This document shows, in pieces, positions 9,253 through 17,694 of a stretch of DNA of 64,000 nucleotides. Within the stretch, counting starts at the first letter, position 1, and each line of letters begins with the position of its first letter. The position numbers were made by a program, and so were the translations under genes. The notes beneath the pieces were generated by a model that worked only from the letters and a program-made list of their open reading frames with translations, was not told the origin of the DNA and made no database searches. The DNA is from Albidovulum sp. (GTDB taxonomy: Bacteria; Pseudomonadota; Alphaproteobacteria; Rhodobacterales; Rhodobacteraceae). The stretch is from NCBI GenBank assembly GCA_030837785.1, contig JAUQYA010000019.1:15268-79267 (forward strand), given 5' to 3'.

Positions 9253-9486
9253 TCAGGCCCCGCGCGTGCGGGCCGCGCGGCCGCCGCGCCGCTGCCGCAG
9301 GAGCGGCGCGCGGCCCGGAAGCTCGGCCATGATCCGGCGCCGGTCCTCGGGCGTCATCCGGCTCCAGCCGGCGATCTCCTCGACCGAGCGGTGGCAGCCG
9401 ACGCAGATGCGCGCCTCGGGGTGGACGACGCAGACCCTGATGCAGGGGCTTTCCACTTCCTGCCGTTTCCAGACGTCGTCGGTCAT
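9253..9486 (-). CDS. DUF1289 cysteine-rich protein
   Basis: This 77-residue protein has the DUF1289 pattern: SPCIRVCVVHP then ICVGCHRSVEEIAGW, giving two Cys pairs (CxxxC and CxxC) that could hold a metal or Fe-S cluster, followed by MTPEDRRRIMAELP and a basic tail. The function is unknown. Its ATG (9486-9484) overlaps the ruvX stop (9485-9483) as ATGA, so it is translationally coupled and the last gene of the ccmI-ruvX-DUF1289 operon. Confidence 0.88.
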   Translation of the reverse strand: MTDDVWKRQEVESPCIRVCVVHPEARICVGCHRSVEEIAGWSRMTPEDRRRIMAELPGRAPLLRQRRGGRAARTRGA

Positions 9487-9959
9487 GATTCCCGCCTCAG
9501 ATGCCCGATCCGGTCGAGCGCACCCTGAAGGATATACCCGGCCGCCACATGGTCGATCACCTCGGCGCGACGCTTTCGGGACGTATCCGCCTCCAGAAGC
9601 GCGCGTTCGGCGGCCACCGTCGACAGCCGCTCGTCCCAGAAGGCGATCGGCAGCGCGGTCAGCCGTTCGAGGTTGCGGGCGAAGGCGCGGGTGGACTGGC
9701 AGCGCGGGCCCTCGGTCCCGTCCATGTTGCGCGGCAGGCCGAGCACCAGCCCGCCGATCTCGCGCCGCGCGCAAAGCGCGAGAAGGGCGTCGGCGTCGGC
9801 GGTGAATTTCGTCCGCCGGATGGTCTCGAGCGGCGAGGCCACCGAAAGGCTCCGGTCGGACACCGCGACCCCGATCGTCTTGGTGCCGAGGTCGAGCCCG
9901 GCGAGCGCCCGGCCGGGGGGCAGCGCGGCGGCGAAATCCTCGATCCGCTCGCAGATCAC
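9483..9959 (-). CDS. ruvX: Putative pre-16S rRNA nuclease / Holliday-junction resolvase-like RuvX (YqgF)
   Basis: This 158-residue RNase H-fold protein belongs to the YqgF/RuvX family implicated in 16S rRNA 5'-end maturation. It has ALAGLDLGTKTIGVAVSD (catalytic Asp), GLVLGLPRNMDGTEGPRC, WDERLSTVAAERAL with a conserved Glu, and AEVIDHVAAGYIL with the last catalytic Asp. The GTG start at 9959-9957 overlaps the ccmI stop as GTGA, which fixes the start and implies coupled translation. The pairing with ccmI is common in Rhodobacterales as far as I know. Confidence 0.93.
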   Translation of the reverse strand: MICERIEDFAAALPPGRALAGLDLGTKTIGVAVSDRSLSVASPLETIRRTKFTADADALLALCARREIGGLVLGLPRNMDGTEGPRCQSTRAFARNLERLTALPIAFWDERLSTVAAERALLEADTSRKRRAEVIDHVAAGYILQGALDRIGHLRRES

Positions 9960-11215
9960 TCCGCCACCCCGGCCTCGGCGGCGGCGGCGCGCAGGGCGGC
10001 CAGCGCCGCCGCGTCGCCGGCAAGGGCCGCGCGGGCGTCGGCATAGGCCGCCTTCGCGCGCTCGGTCTCGCCGAGGACGCCGAGGGCGGAGACGAGCCGC
10101 GCCCAGTCCTCGGCCGGGCCGCCCTCGCGCGCGAGCCTGTCGGCGAGGCGGTCCACCATGCCGCGAATCATCTGCTGGCGTTCCTCGGTCGTCATGTCGG
10201 CTGCTGCTTCCATGTCGGCGGCGTCGGGGCCGGGGGTTGCACCGGGCGCCGCCGCGGGCGGCGGGGTGTAGGCGACGCCCGCGGCCTCGGCGAGAAGCCC
10301 GATCTGCGACCGGATCGTCGGCATCCACGGCGCCTCTTCCGGACCCTCCTCGAGCAGCCCGCGCCAGAGCCGGAAGGCCTCGTCGGGCCGCCCGGTCTGC
10401 GCCCACATCAGCCCCATGTAGAAGCGCGCGGTGCCGCTCCGCGGATCGAGTTGAAGCGCGCGGGCCAGCGCGTCTTCCGCCTCGGGCGAGACATAGCCGC
10501 CGGTGGCGAGGATCATGTCGTCGGCGAGCACCGCGTAGTCCTCGGCGGTGACGCCCTTTCCCGAAAGCTCGATCACCCGCCGCTGTGCCGCGATCGCGGC
10601 GGCGAAGTTGCCAAGCGCCGCCTCGTTGCGTGCCAGAAGCCGCTGGCCGGTCAGGTCATCGGGCCGCTCTGCCACCGCCTTCCTCAACCGTTTGACGAGA
10701 TCGAGATACTGCTGGTCCGGCGCCGGGCGGTCGGGCAGCGCCGCCCCCGCCGTCGCCTCGGCTTCGGCCGCGGCTTGCGAGGGGCGGCTTTCGCGGAACG
10801 TCTCGGCCCGCGCGATCCGTTCTGCGATGGGCAGGTCGGGATACCCCGGCGCCCCGGTCAGCCGGTAGAGTGCCACCGCCCCGGCCACGGCCGCGGCGAC
10901 GAGCACGACCGGCACGACCGGCGACCCGCGCCCCGCCGCCGGCCCGCTCTGCCCAACCCCGTTCCGTCCGGCCCCGCCACGCCCGGCCCGGTCCGCCTCC
11001 AGGAGCCGGCGCGAGATCTCGATCCGCGCGCGCTCGGCCTCGGCGCCGCCGATCACGCCGCGGGCAAGGTCGCGCTCGACCTCCTTCAGCTGGTCGCGGT
11101 AGACCTGAAGGTCGGCCTCGGCCTCCGACCGTCCGGCGCCGCCGCGGAAAAGCGCGCGCACCAGCACGAGGGCCACCAGCGCCGACAGCGCGAGGGAGAG
11201 GGTCCAGAACAGCAT
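9956..11215 (-). CDS. ccmI: Cytochrome c biogenesis protein CcmI
   Basis: CcmI is the apocytochrome c chaperone that delivers apoprotein to the CcmFH haem ligation complex. The 419-residue protein starts with MLFWTLSLALSALVALVLVR (first membrane helix), then a charged loop with DLQVYRDQLKEVERDLARG and a RRLLEADR repeat typical of CcmI, a second membrane helix (VVPVVLVAAAVAGAVALYRL, about 95-115) and a periplasmic TPR region (QRLLARNEAALGNFAAAIAAQ, LQLDPRSGTARFYMGLMWAQTGRPDEAF). The ATG at 11215 has GGAGACGCG upstream and fits the first helix. The other ccm genes of this window lie 23 kb away. Confidence 0.92.
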   Translation of the reverse strand: MLFWTLSLALSALVALVLVRALFRGGAGRSEAEADLQVYRDQLKEVERDLARGVIGGAEAERARIEISRRLLEADRAGRGGAGRNGVGQSGPAAGRGSPVVPVVLVAAAVAGAVALYRLTGAPGYPDLPIAERIARAETFRESRPSQAAAEAEATAGAALPDRPAPDQQYLDLVKRLRKAVAERPDDLTGQRLLARNEAALGNFAAAIAAQRRVIELSGKGVTAEDYAVLADDMILATGGYVSPEAEDALARALQLDPRSGTARFYMGLMWAQTGRPDEAFRLWRGLLEEGPEEAPWMPTIRSQIGLLAEAAGVAYTPPPAAAPGATPGPDAADMEAAADMTTEERQQMIRGMVDRLADRLAREGGPAEDWARLVSALGVLGETERAKAAYADARAALAGDAAALAALRAAAAEAGVAE

Positions 11216-11430
11216 CGCGTCTCCGTTTCCGCCGCCCGATGTAAGCGTTTCGGCGGCGCCGCGAAAGCCCGAAGCCCCGGTGTCCGCCGCGCACCTTGTC
11301 GCAGCGACCGGTCCCGACGGGCCCCATGTCGCAATTGTCCCGATTGCGCCGCTTGGCCGACGGTTGCGCCCGCCCGTCTGATCCATCAAGCGGCAGGCAG
11401 GGCAGAGACGCTTCACCTTGGGGGATTCGC

Positions 11431-12681
11431 ATGGGCCTGAAACGCTATTCCGTCTTCGCGATCGTGCGCGAGGCGATGAGCTACCATCAGGGATGGGAGC
11501 GCGCCTGGGGCTCGCCGGCGCCGAAGCGCAAGTATGACGTGGTGATCGTCGGCGCCGGCGGCCACGGGCTTGCCACCGCCTATTACCTCGGCAAGAACTT
11601 CGGCATCACCAATGTCGCGATCATCGAGAAGGGCTGGCTCGGCGGCGGCAACACCGGCCGCAACACCACGATCATCCGGTCGAACTACCTCCAGGATCCC
11701 TCCGCCGCGATCTACGAGAAGGCGCGCTCGCTCTACGAGACGATGAGCCAGGACCTGAACTACAACGTCATGTTCAGCCCCCGCGGCCTGATGATGCTCG
11801 GCCAGACCGAACACGAGGTCAGGGGCTACAAGCGCACCGTCCACGCCAACCGGTTGCAGGGGGTGGAGACCGAATGGATCTCGCCGCAGCGGGTCAAGGA
11901 ACTGGTGCCGATCATCAACATCGACGGGCCGCGCTATCCGGTCCTCGGCGCGCTCTACCAGGCCCGCGGCGGCACCGCCCGGCACGATGCGGTGGCCTGG
12001 GGCTATGCGCGGGCCTGTTCGCAGATGGGCATGGACGTGATCCAGCAGTGCGAGGTCACCGGCGTGCGCACCGAGGGCGGCCGGGTGAAGGGCATCGACA
12101 CCACGAAGGGCGCGATCGACTGCGACAAGCTCGGCCTCGTCGTTGCCGGGCATTCCTCGGTCCTGGCCGAGATGGCGGGTTTCCGCCTGCCGATCGAGAG
12201 CCTCGCGCTCCAGGCGCTGGTGTCGGAGCCGATCAAGCCCTGCATGGACGTGGTGGTGATGGCCAACACCGTCCACGGCTACATGAGCCAGTCCGACAAG
12301 GGCGAGATGGTGATCGGCGGCGGCACCGACGGCTTCAACAACTACACCCAGAGGGGCAGCTTCCACCATGTCGAGGAGACGGTGCGCGCGCTGATCGAGA
12401 CCTTCCCGATGCTCAGCCGCCTGAAGATGCTGCGTCAGTGGGGCGGCATCGTCGACATGACCGGCGACCGCTCGCCGATCCTGTCGAAGACCCCGGTCGA
12501 GGGCGTCTTCGTCAACTGCGGCTGGGGCACCGGCGGCTTCAAGTCGATCCCCGGCTCGGGATGGGCGATGGCGGAGCTGATGGCGCGCGGCCATTCGGCC
12601 CTGACCGCGGAATTCTCGATGTACCGCTTCCGCGAGGGCAAGTTCATCGACGAGAGCGTCGCCGCGGGGGTGGCGCACTGA
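11431..12681 (+). CDS. soxB: Sarcosine oxidase beta subunit (heterotetrameric)
   Basis: The beta subunit carries the active-site FAD and the covalent FMN and oxidises sarcosine (N-methylglycine) to glycine. The 416 residues show the FAD-binding VVIVGAGGHGLATAYYLGK (about 37-55), GGNTGRNTTIIRSNY, GGTARHDAVAWGYAR with a His (about 185) in the position of the covalent flavin attachment, and a C-terminal NCGWGTGGFKSIPGSGWAMAELM. The ATG at 11431 fits the known N-terminus MxRYSxFxxxREAxxxHxxW. It is the first gene of soxBDAG; soxD follows after 85 bp. Confidence 0.97.
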   Translation: MGLKRYSVFAIVREAMSYHQGWERAWGSPAPKRKYDVVIVGAGGHGLATAYYLGKNFGITNVAIIEKGWLGGGNTGRNTTIIRSNYLQDPSAAIYEKARSLYETMSQDLNYNVMFSPRGLMMLGQTEHEVRGYKRTVHANRLQGVETEWISPQRVKELVPIINIDGPRYPVLGALYQARGGTARHDAVAWGYARACSQMGMDVIQQCEVTGVRTEGGRVKGIDTTKGAIDCDKLGLVVAGHSSVLAEMAGFRLPIESLALQALVSEPIKPCMDVVVMANTVHGYMSQSDKGEMVIGGGTDGFNNYTQRGSFHHVEETVRALIETFPMLSRLKMLRQWGGIVDMTGDRSPILSKTPVEGVFVNCGWGTGGFKSIPGSGWAMAELMARGHSALTAEFSMYRFREGKFIDESVAAGVAH

Positions 12682-12766
12682 TGCAGGCGCGCAGCTTTCA
12701 TTGTGATGACGATACTCCGGGCGGCCGGACAGGGCGCTCCCGGCCCGGCGTCGAAAGGACCAGGAC

Positions 12767-13090
12767 ATGCTGACCCTTGAATGCCCCTACTGCGGCGTGA
12801 AGGCCGAAGAGACCGAGCTTGCCGCCGGCGGCGAGGCGCATCTGAAGCGTTATGGCCCCGGCTCCAGCGACGACGCGTTCGAAGGCTATCTCTTCGTCCG
12901 CAAGAACCCCAAGGGCGTGCATTTCGAACGCTGGCGCCACGCCTACGGCTGCGGCAAGTGGTTCCTCGCCGCCCGCTGCACCGCGACGCTCGAGGTCTTC
13001 GGCACCTATCCGGCGCAGTCGACCGAGCCGCCGGCGGAGTTGCAGGCGAAGATCAGGGCGAAGCGCCCGGACTGGGAGGGCTGGAAATGA
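12767..13090 (+). CDS. soxD: Sarcosine oxidase delta subunit
   Basis: The 107-residue delta subunit is the small zinc-binding structural subunit of heterotetrameric sarcosine oxidase. The zinc ligands are visible: Cys6 and Cys9 (LECPYCG), His58 and Cys62 (RHAYGCGKW). The protein ends WEGWK, and its stop overlaps the soxA start as ATGA (13087-13090), so the two are coupled. Confidence 0.97.
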   Translation: MLTLECPYCGVKAEETELAAGGEAHLKRYGPGSSDDAFEGYLFVRKNPKGVHFERWRHAYGCGKWFLAARCTATLEVFGTYPAQSTEPPAELQAKIRAKRPDWEGWK

Positions 13091-16068
13091 GCACGCGTCT
13101 TCAGAAGGGCGGCCGGCTGATCGACCGGTCGCGGCCCTTGTCCTTCAGCTTCAACGGCCGCCGGATGCAGGGCTATGCCGGCGACACGCTCGCCTCGGCG
13201 CTGCTTGGCGCCGACCAGATGATGGTCGGCCGCTCGTTCAAGTATCACCGCCCCCGCGGCATCGTCGCCAGCGGAGCGGAGGAGCCGAACGCGCTTGTGG
13301 GCATGGGCGAGGGCGGGCGGTTCGAGCCCAACCAGCGCACCACCACGACCGAGCTTTTCGACGGCGCCGCGACGGTCAGCCAGAACCACTGGCCGAGCCT
13401 CGAATTCGACGTCGGCGCGATCAACGACAAGCTCTACCGCTTCCTTCCGGCGGGCTTCTACTACAAGACCTTCATGTTCCCGCGCTTCGCCTGGAAGCAT
13501 GTGTTCGAGCCGATCGTCCGGCAGTCGGCGGGCCTTGGCAAGGTGCCGCAGCACCGCGACGAGGACCGTTACGAATACGCCTACGGCTTCGCCGACCTGG
13601 TGATCGTCGGCGGCGGCATCGCCGGGATCGCGGCGGCGCTCGCGGCCGGCAGGCAGGGCAAGCGCGTCTGGCTCATCGAGCAGACCGCCGACTGGGGCGG
13701 CCGGGCCGTCGTGGACGGGGTCCAGATCGACGGAAGGGACGCCGACGCCTGGGTGAAGGACGCCATCGAAGCGCTTGGCAAGATGGAGAATGTCACGCTC
13801 CGTGCCCGGACGATGGCAGCGGGCCTCTACGACCACGGCTATGTTCTGGCCTACGAACGCGTGGCTGACCATACGCCCGGCGACGGCCGCCCGCGCCACC
13901 GGCTCTGGCGGCTTCGCGCCGGCCATGTCGTCACTGCCACCGGCGCCATCGAGCGGACGCTCTCGTTCGCGGGCAACGACATCCCCGGCGTGATGCTCGC
14001 CTCGGCGGTGCGCGACTATGTCGTCAACTGGGCGGTCAGCCCCGGCGACCGCACCGTGATCGTCACCAACAACGACGACGCCTACCGCACCGCGCTGGCG
14101 CTGCTCGACGCCGGGCTCGTCGTGCCGGCGGTGATCGACGCCCGCCCCTCGGCCAAGGGCGAACTGCCCGAAGCCGTCCGCGCCCGCGGGGTGCGGGTGC
14201 TGGAAGGCAAGGCCATCGCCAAGGTCAAGGGCGGCAAGCGGGTGACCGGCGTTTCCGTCTGCATCCAGGCGGGCGAGGGGTCGGAGCTTGAATCGATCGC
14301 CTGCGACGCGGTGGCGATGTCGGGCGGCTGGTCGCCGGTCGTGCACCTCTGGTCGCACTGCGGCGGCAAGCTGGTCTGGGACGAGGCTTTGGCGATGTTC
14401 CGCCCCGATCCGAAGCGGCCCGCCACCGGCGAGGACGGCCAGGCGATGGTGACCGCCGTGGGCGCCGCGAACGGCATCCTGACGGCGCACGAGATCCTTG
14501 CCGACGCGCACCAGGCGGTGGGCGGCAAGGGCGCCGCGCCGGGCGCGGTTGCGGCTGCCGAGGCGCCGATGATGCCGGTCTGGATCATGCCGCAGGGCGC
14601 CGGCCCGGCGCTCAGGATGAAGATGTGGCTCGACCCGCAGAACGACGTCAAGGTCTCGGACGTGCAGCTTGCCGCGCGCGAGGGCTACGAAAGCGTCGAA
14701 CATACCAAGCGCTACACCACGCTCGGCATGGCGACAGATCAGGGAAAGATGAGCAACATCAACGGGCTGGCGGTGCTTTCCGACGCGCTGAACCGGCCCA
14801 TACCGGCGACCGGCACGACGACGTTCCGCCCGCCCTACACGCCGATCTCGATGGGCGCCATCGCCGGCGAGGCGCGGGGCGAGATCTTCCAGCCGCTGCG
14901 CCGCACGCCGATCCACGACTGGCACGCGACCCACGGCGCCCATTGGGAGCCGGTCGGCCAGTGGCGCCGCGCCTATACCTATCTGCGCGCCGGCGAGGGC
15001 GTGCATGATGCGGTCAACCGCGAGATTCGCGCGGTGCGCAACTCGGTCGGCCTTCTCGATGCCTCGACGCTCGGCAAGCTGATCGTCAAGGGGCCGGACG
15101 CGGGCCGCTTCCTCGACATGCTCTACACCAACCTGATGTCCACCCTGCCGGTCGGCAAATGCCGCTATGGCCTGATGTGCACCGAAAACGGCTTCCTGAC
15201 CGACGACGGCGTGGTGGTGCGGCTTTCCGAGGACACCTGGCTCTGCCATACCACCACCGGCGGCGCCGAGCGCATCCATGCTCATATGGAAGACTGGCTC
15301 CAGTGCGAATGGTGGGACTGGAAGGTCTATACCGCCAACGTCACCGAGGAATATGCGCAAGTCGCAGTTGCCGGCCCCAACGCCCGGAAACTTCTCGAAA
15401 AACTCGGCGGCATGGACCTGTCGAAGGAGACCTTCCCGTTCATGGAATGGCGCGAGGGCACGCTCGGCGGCTTCCGCGCGCGCGTCTACCGCATCTCGTT
15501 CTCGGGCGAGCTGTCCTACGAGGTGGCAGTGCCGGCCTCCGAGGGCCGTGCCTTCTGGGACGCGCTTCTGAAGGCGGGTGAGGAGTTCGGTCTAACCCCT
15601 TACGGAACCGAGGCAATGCACATCATGCGGGCCGAGAAGGGCTTCATCATGATCGGCGACGAGACCGACGGCACGGTGATCCCGCAGGACCTCAACCTCG
15701 GCTGGGCGATCTCGAAGAAGAAGGAAGACTACCTCGGCAAGCGGGCACAGGAACGCAGCCACATGGTCGATCCCGACCGCTGGAAGCTCGTCGGGCTCGA
15801 GACGCTCGACGGCAGCGTGATCCCCGACGGCGCCTATGCCGCGGCCGAAGGCGTGAACGCCAACGGCCAGCGCAACGTGCAGGGGCGCGTGACCTCGACC
15901 TACTTCTCGCCGACGCTGGGCCACGGCATCGCGATGGCTCTGGTGAAGCGCGGCTCCGATCGGATGGGCGAGGTGATCGAGTTCCCGGTGGGCGGCGGCA
16001 AGGTGGTCAAGGCGCGGATCGTCGATCCGGTCTTCTTCGACAAGGATGGGGGAAAGCAGAATGTCTAA
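13087..16068 (+). CDS. soxA: Sarcosine oxidase alpha subunit
   Basis: The 993-residue alpha subunit binds NAD+ and tetrahydrofolate and channels the imine product to make 5,10-methylene-THF. In order it shows an N-terminal Fer2-like segment (FSFNGRRMQGYAGDTLASAL), a Rossmann fold with ADLVIVGGGIAGIAAALAAG (about 171-190), a second dinucleotide region around AVISPGDRTVIVTNND-like sequence near 318-335, and a C-terminal GcvT/THF domain from about residue 610 (HWEPVGQWRRAYTY, GLLDASTLGKLIVKGPDA, GEMHIMRAEKG-type motif near 845). The start overlaps the soxD stop; the stop overlaps soxG by 8 bp. Confidence 0.97.
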   Translation: MSTRLQKGGRLIDRSRPLSFSFNGRRMQGYAGDTLASALLGADQMMVGRSFKYHRPRGIVASGAEEPNALVGMGEGGRFEPNQRTTTTELFDGAATVSQNHWPSLEFDVGAINDKLYRFLPAGFYYKTFMFPRFAWKHVFEPIVRQSAGLGKVPQHRDEDRYEYAYGFADLVIVGGGIAGIAAALAAGRQGKRVWLIEQTADWGGRAVVDGVQIDGRDADAWVKDAIEALGKMENVTLRARTMAAGLYDHGYVLAYERVADHTPGDGRPRHRLWRLRAGHVVTATGAIERTLSFAGNDIPGVMLASAVRDYVVNWAVSPGDRTVIVTNNDDAYRTALALLDAGLVVPAVIDARPSAKGELPEAVRARGVRVLEGKAIAKVKGGKRVTGVSVCIQAGEGSELESIACDAVAMSGGWSPVVHLWSHCGGKLVWDEALAMFRPDPKRPATGEDGQAMVTAVGAANGILTAHEILADAHQAVGGKGAAPGAVAAAEAPMMPVWIMPQGAGPALRMKMWLDPQNDVKVSDVQLAAREGYESVEHTKRYTTLGMATDQGKMSNINGLAVLSDALNRPIPATGTTTFRPPYTPISMGAIAGEARGEIFQPLRRTPIHDWHATHGAHWEPVGQWRRAYTYLRAGEGVHDAVNREIRAVRNSVGLLDASTLGKLIVKGPDAGRFLDMLYTNLMSTLPVGKCRYGLMCTENGFLTDDGVVVRLSEDTWLCHTTTGGAERIHAHMEDWLQCEWWDWKVYTANVTEEYAQVAVAGPNARKLLEKLGGMDLSKETFPFMEWREGTLGGFRARVYRISFSGELSYEVAVPASEGRAFWDALLKAGEEFGLTPYGTEAMHIMRAEKGFIMIGDETDGTVIPQDLNLGWAISKKKEDYLGKRAQERSHMVDPDRWKLVGLETLDGSVIPDGAYAAAEGVNANGQRNVQGRVTSTYFSPTLGHGIAMALVKRGSDRMGEVIEFPVGGGKVVKARIVDPVFFDKDGGKQNV

Positions 16069-16621
16069 GCCTGTCAGTGCCCTGGGCGGCGTTTCTCACA
16101 AGGGCTTCGCGACCGTGGCCGAGGCGGGGTTGCGCGGCATGATCACCGTCCGCGGCGATCTGGCCTCGGCCGCGATGAAGAAGGCGGTGAAGGCCGCGGC
16201 CGGCACCGCGGTGCCCGGCCCCCGCCGGATCGAGATCGCCGGAGACCGCGCCGCCGCCTGGATGTCGCCCGACGAGCTTCTCGTCCTCGTGCCCTACGAG
16301 GCGGCGCAGGACACCGTCGCGGCGTTGGAACAGGCGCTCGCCGGCAGCCATCACCTCGTCGCCGATGTCTCCGACGCCCGCGCCGTCTTCACCATCGCCG
16401 GCCCGCAGGCCGATCAAGTGCTGATGAAGCTCTGCCCCGCCGACGTGGCCTCGCTGGAACCGGGCGAGATCCGCCGCACCCGCGCGGCCCAGGTTGCCGC
16501 CGCCTTCTGGAAGTCGGGCCCCGAGGAATTCACCCTCGTCTCGTTCCGGTCGGTGGCGGGCTATGTGATGGGGCTTCTCGAGGTGGCGTCCCGTCCGGGG
16601 GCGGAACTGTTCCCGGCCTGA
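16061..16621 (+). CDS. soxG: Sarcosine oxidase gamma subunit
   Basis: The 186-residue gamma subunit is a GcvT/YgfZ-fold partner of the alpha subunit in heterotetrameric sarcosine oxidase. Visible family features are AEAGLRGMITVRGDL near the N-terminus, WMSPDELLVLVP (about 67-78), VADVSDARAVFTIAGPQADQVL and RSVAGYVMGLLEVA near the end. The ATG at 16061 overlaps soxA by 8 bp, so translation is coupled. It is the last gene of soxBDAG; a dispersed repeat with a hairpin begins immediately after the stop. Confidence 0.95.
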   Translation: MSKPVSALGGVSHKGFATVAEAGLRGMITVRGDLASAAMKKAVKAAAGTAVPGPRRIEIAGDRAAAWMSPDELLVLVPYEAAQDTVAALEQALAGSHHLVADVSDARAVFTIAGPQADQVLMKLCPADVASLEPGEIRRTRAAQVAAAFWKSGPEEFTLVSFRSVAGYVMGLLEVASRPGAELFPA

Positions 16622-16671
16622 TTTCTTCGGTGCGGAAATACCCTCGGGGGTGCGGGGGCGGAGAGCCCCCG
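16622..16671 (+). repeat. Dispersed intergenic repeat, copy c, with hairpin
   Basis: The core TTTCTTCGGTGCGGAAATAC is followed by CCTCGGGGGT and a perfect stem CGGGGGC (16653-16659) / GCCCCCG (16665-16671) with a GGAGA loop. It starts at the soxG stop and could act as the operon's terminator. Confidence 0.8.
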
Positions 16672-16753
16672 TTCCACCAGCGCCGCCCTTGACCTCGGGA
16701 ACCCGAAGGGGCTTAGTCGCATTGATCTGCAAACGCGCGAAAGGAGCAGAACG

Positions 16754-17356
16754 ATGGCCTTCACCCTTCCCGATCTTCCCTATGCCCATGACGCCCTCGC
16801 CGGCCTCGGCATGTCGAAGGAGACCCTCGAATACCATCACGACCTGCACCACAAGGCCTATGTCGACAACGGCAACAAGCTGATCGCCGGCACGCCGTGG
16901 GAGGGCAAGAGCCTCGAAGACATCGTCCGCGGCACCTACCAGTCCGGTGCTGTGGCGCAGAATGGCATCTTCAACAACGCCAGCCAGCACTGGAACCACA
17001 ACCAGTTCTGGGAAATGATGGGCCCGGGCGAGGCCAAGAAGATGCCGGGCGCGCTGGAAAAGGCGATCACCGACAGCTTCGGCTCGGTCCAGAAGTTCAA
17101 GGACGACTTCGCCGCCGCCGGTGCGGGCCAGTTCGGCTCGGGCTGGTGCTGGCTCGTCAGGGACAGGGACGGCTCGCTCAAGGTCACCAAGACCGAAAAC
17201 GGGGTGAACCCGCTCTGCTTCGGCCAGACAGCACTTCTCGGCTGCGACGTGTGGGAACATTCCTACTACATCGACTTCCGCAACAAGCGCCCCGCCTATC
17301 TCGCGAACTTCCTCGACAAGCTGGTGAACTGGGAAAACGTGGCGTCGCGGCTGTGA
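16754..17356 (+). CDS. sodB: Iron superoxide dismutase
   Basis: SodB converts superoxide to oxygen and hydrogen peroxide in the cytosol. The 200 residues include the four metal ligands His28 (EYHHDLHHKAY), His82 (SQHWNHNQFW), Asp165 and His169 (CDVWEHSYY). Gln78 is in the place typical of Fe-type enzymes (Q69 in E. coli SodB) and the mature length is right. AAAGGAGCAGAACG precedes the ATG. A TTGACC with a weak TTAGT 18 bp downstream (16689-16717) is a possible promoter. Sarcosine oxidase just upstream makes H2O2, but a functional link is only a guess. Confidence 0.97.
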   Translation: MAFTLPDLPYAHDALAGLGMSKETLEYHHDLHHKAYVDNGNKLIAGTPWEGKSLEDIVRGTYQSGAVAQNGIFNNASQHWNHNQFWEMMGPGEAKKMPGALEKAITDSFGSVQKFKDDFAAAGAGQFGSGWCWLVRDRDGSLKVTKTENGVNPLCFGQTALLGCDVWEHSYYIDFRNKRPAYLANFLDKLVNWENVASRL

Positions 17357-17390
17357 GGTGATGAGGGCGGCCGGGCCGCCACGCCCCATG

Positions 17391-17414
17391 CCGCCGCGAC
17401 CTTGGTCGCGGCGG
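17391..17414 (+). terminator. Hairpin terminator downstream of sodB
   Basis: A perfect 11-bp inverted repeat, CCGCCGCGACC (17391-17401) and GGTCGCGGCGG (17404-17414), lies 34 bp after the sodB stop and is followed by TTCGCGTTCC. The stem is strong but the T-run is poor. Confidence 0.6.
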
Positions 17415-17694
17415 TTCGCGTTCCGGCGCGCGGGTGTGGCAGGCGCGGCCGTCTGCTGCAAAATTGTCGCATCAGCGCAAGCATCTCTGCGGTGGGCGGC
17501 CGCCAAAGCCCGGCCAAAACCTGAACAACCGCGTCCAATAGCCGGTTTTTCGAGGATTTTTCCAACTCCGAACTCGCGGCCCGCAGGGGCGCGGCGCCGC
17601 TGCCCGCGGCGTCCCGCGGTGCTGAATCCCTGGGCGAATCATTTGGCATCGTGGCTGCCGTCGCCTAATCGAGGGGCAGAACGAGGAGATCAAA
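17415..17694. other. Intergenic region sodB-gdhA, no gene seen
   Basis: Together with the hairpin just before it, this makes a 338-bp gap. It contains a mildly AT-richer part (about 17455-17570) that probably holds the gdhA promoter, and an AGGAG ribosome-binding site at about 17683-17687. I see no coding frame with family resemblance, no RNA gene and no clear operator. Confidence 0.6.
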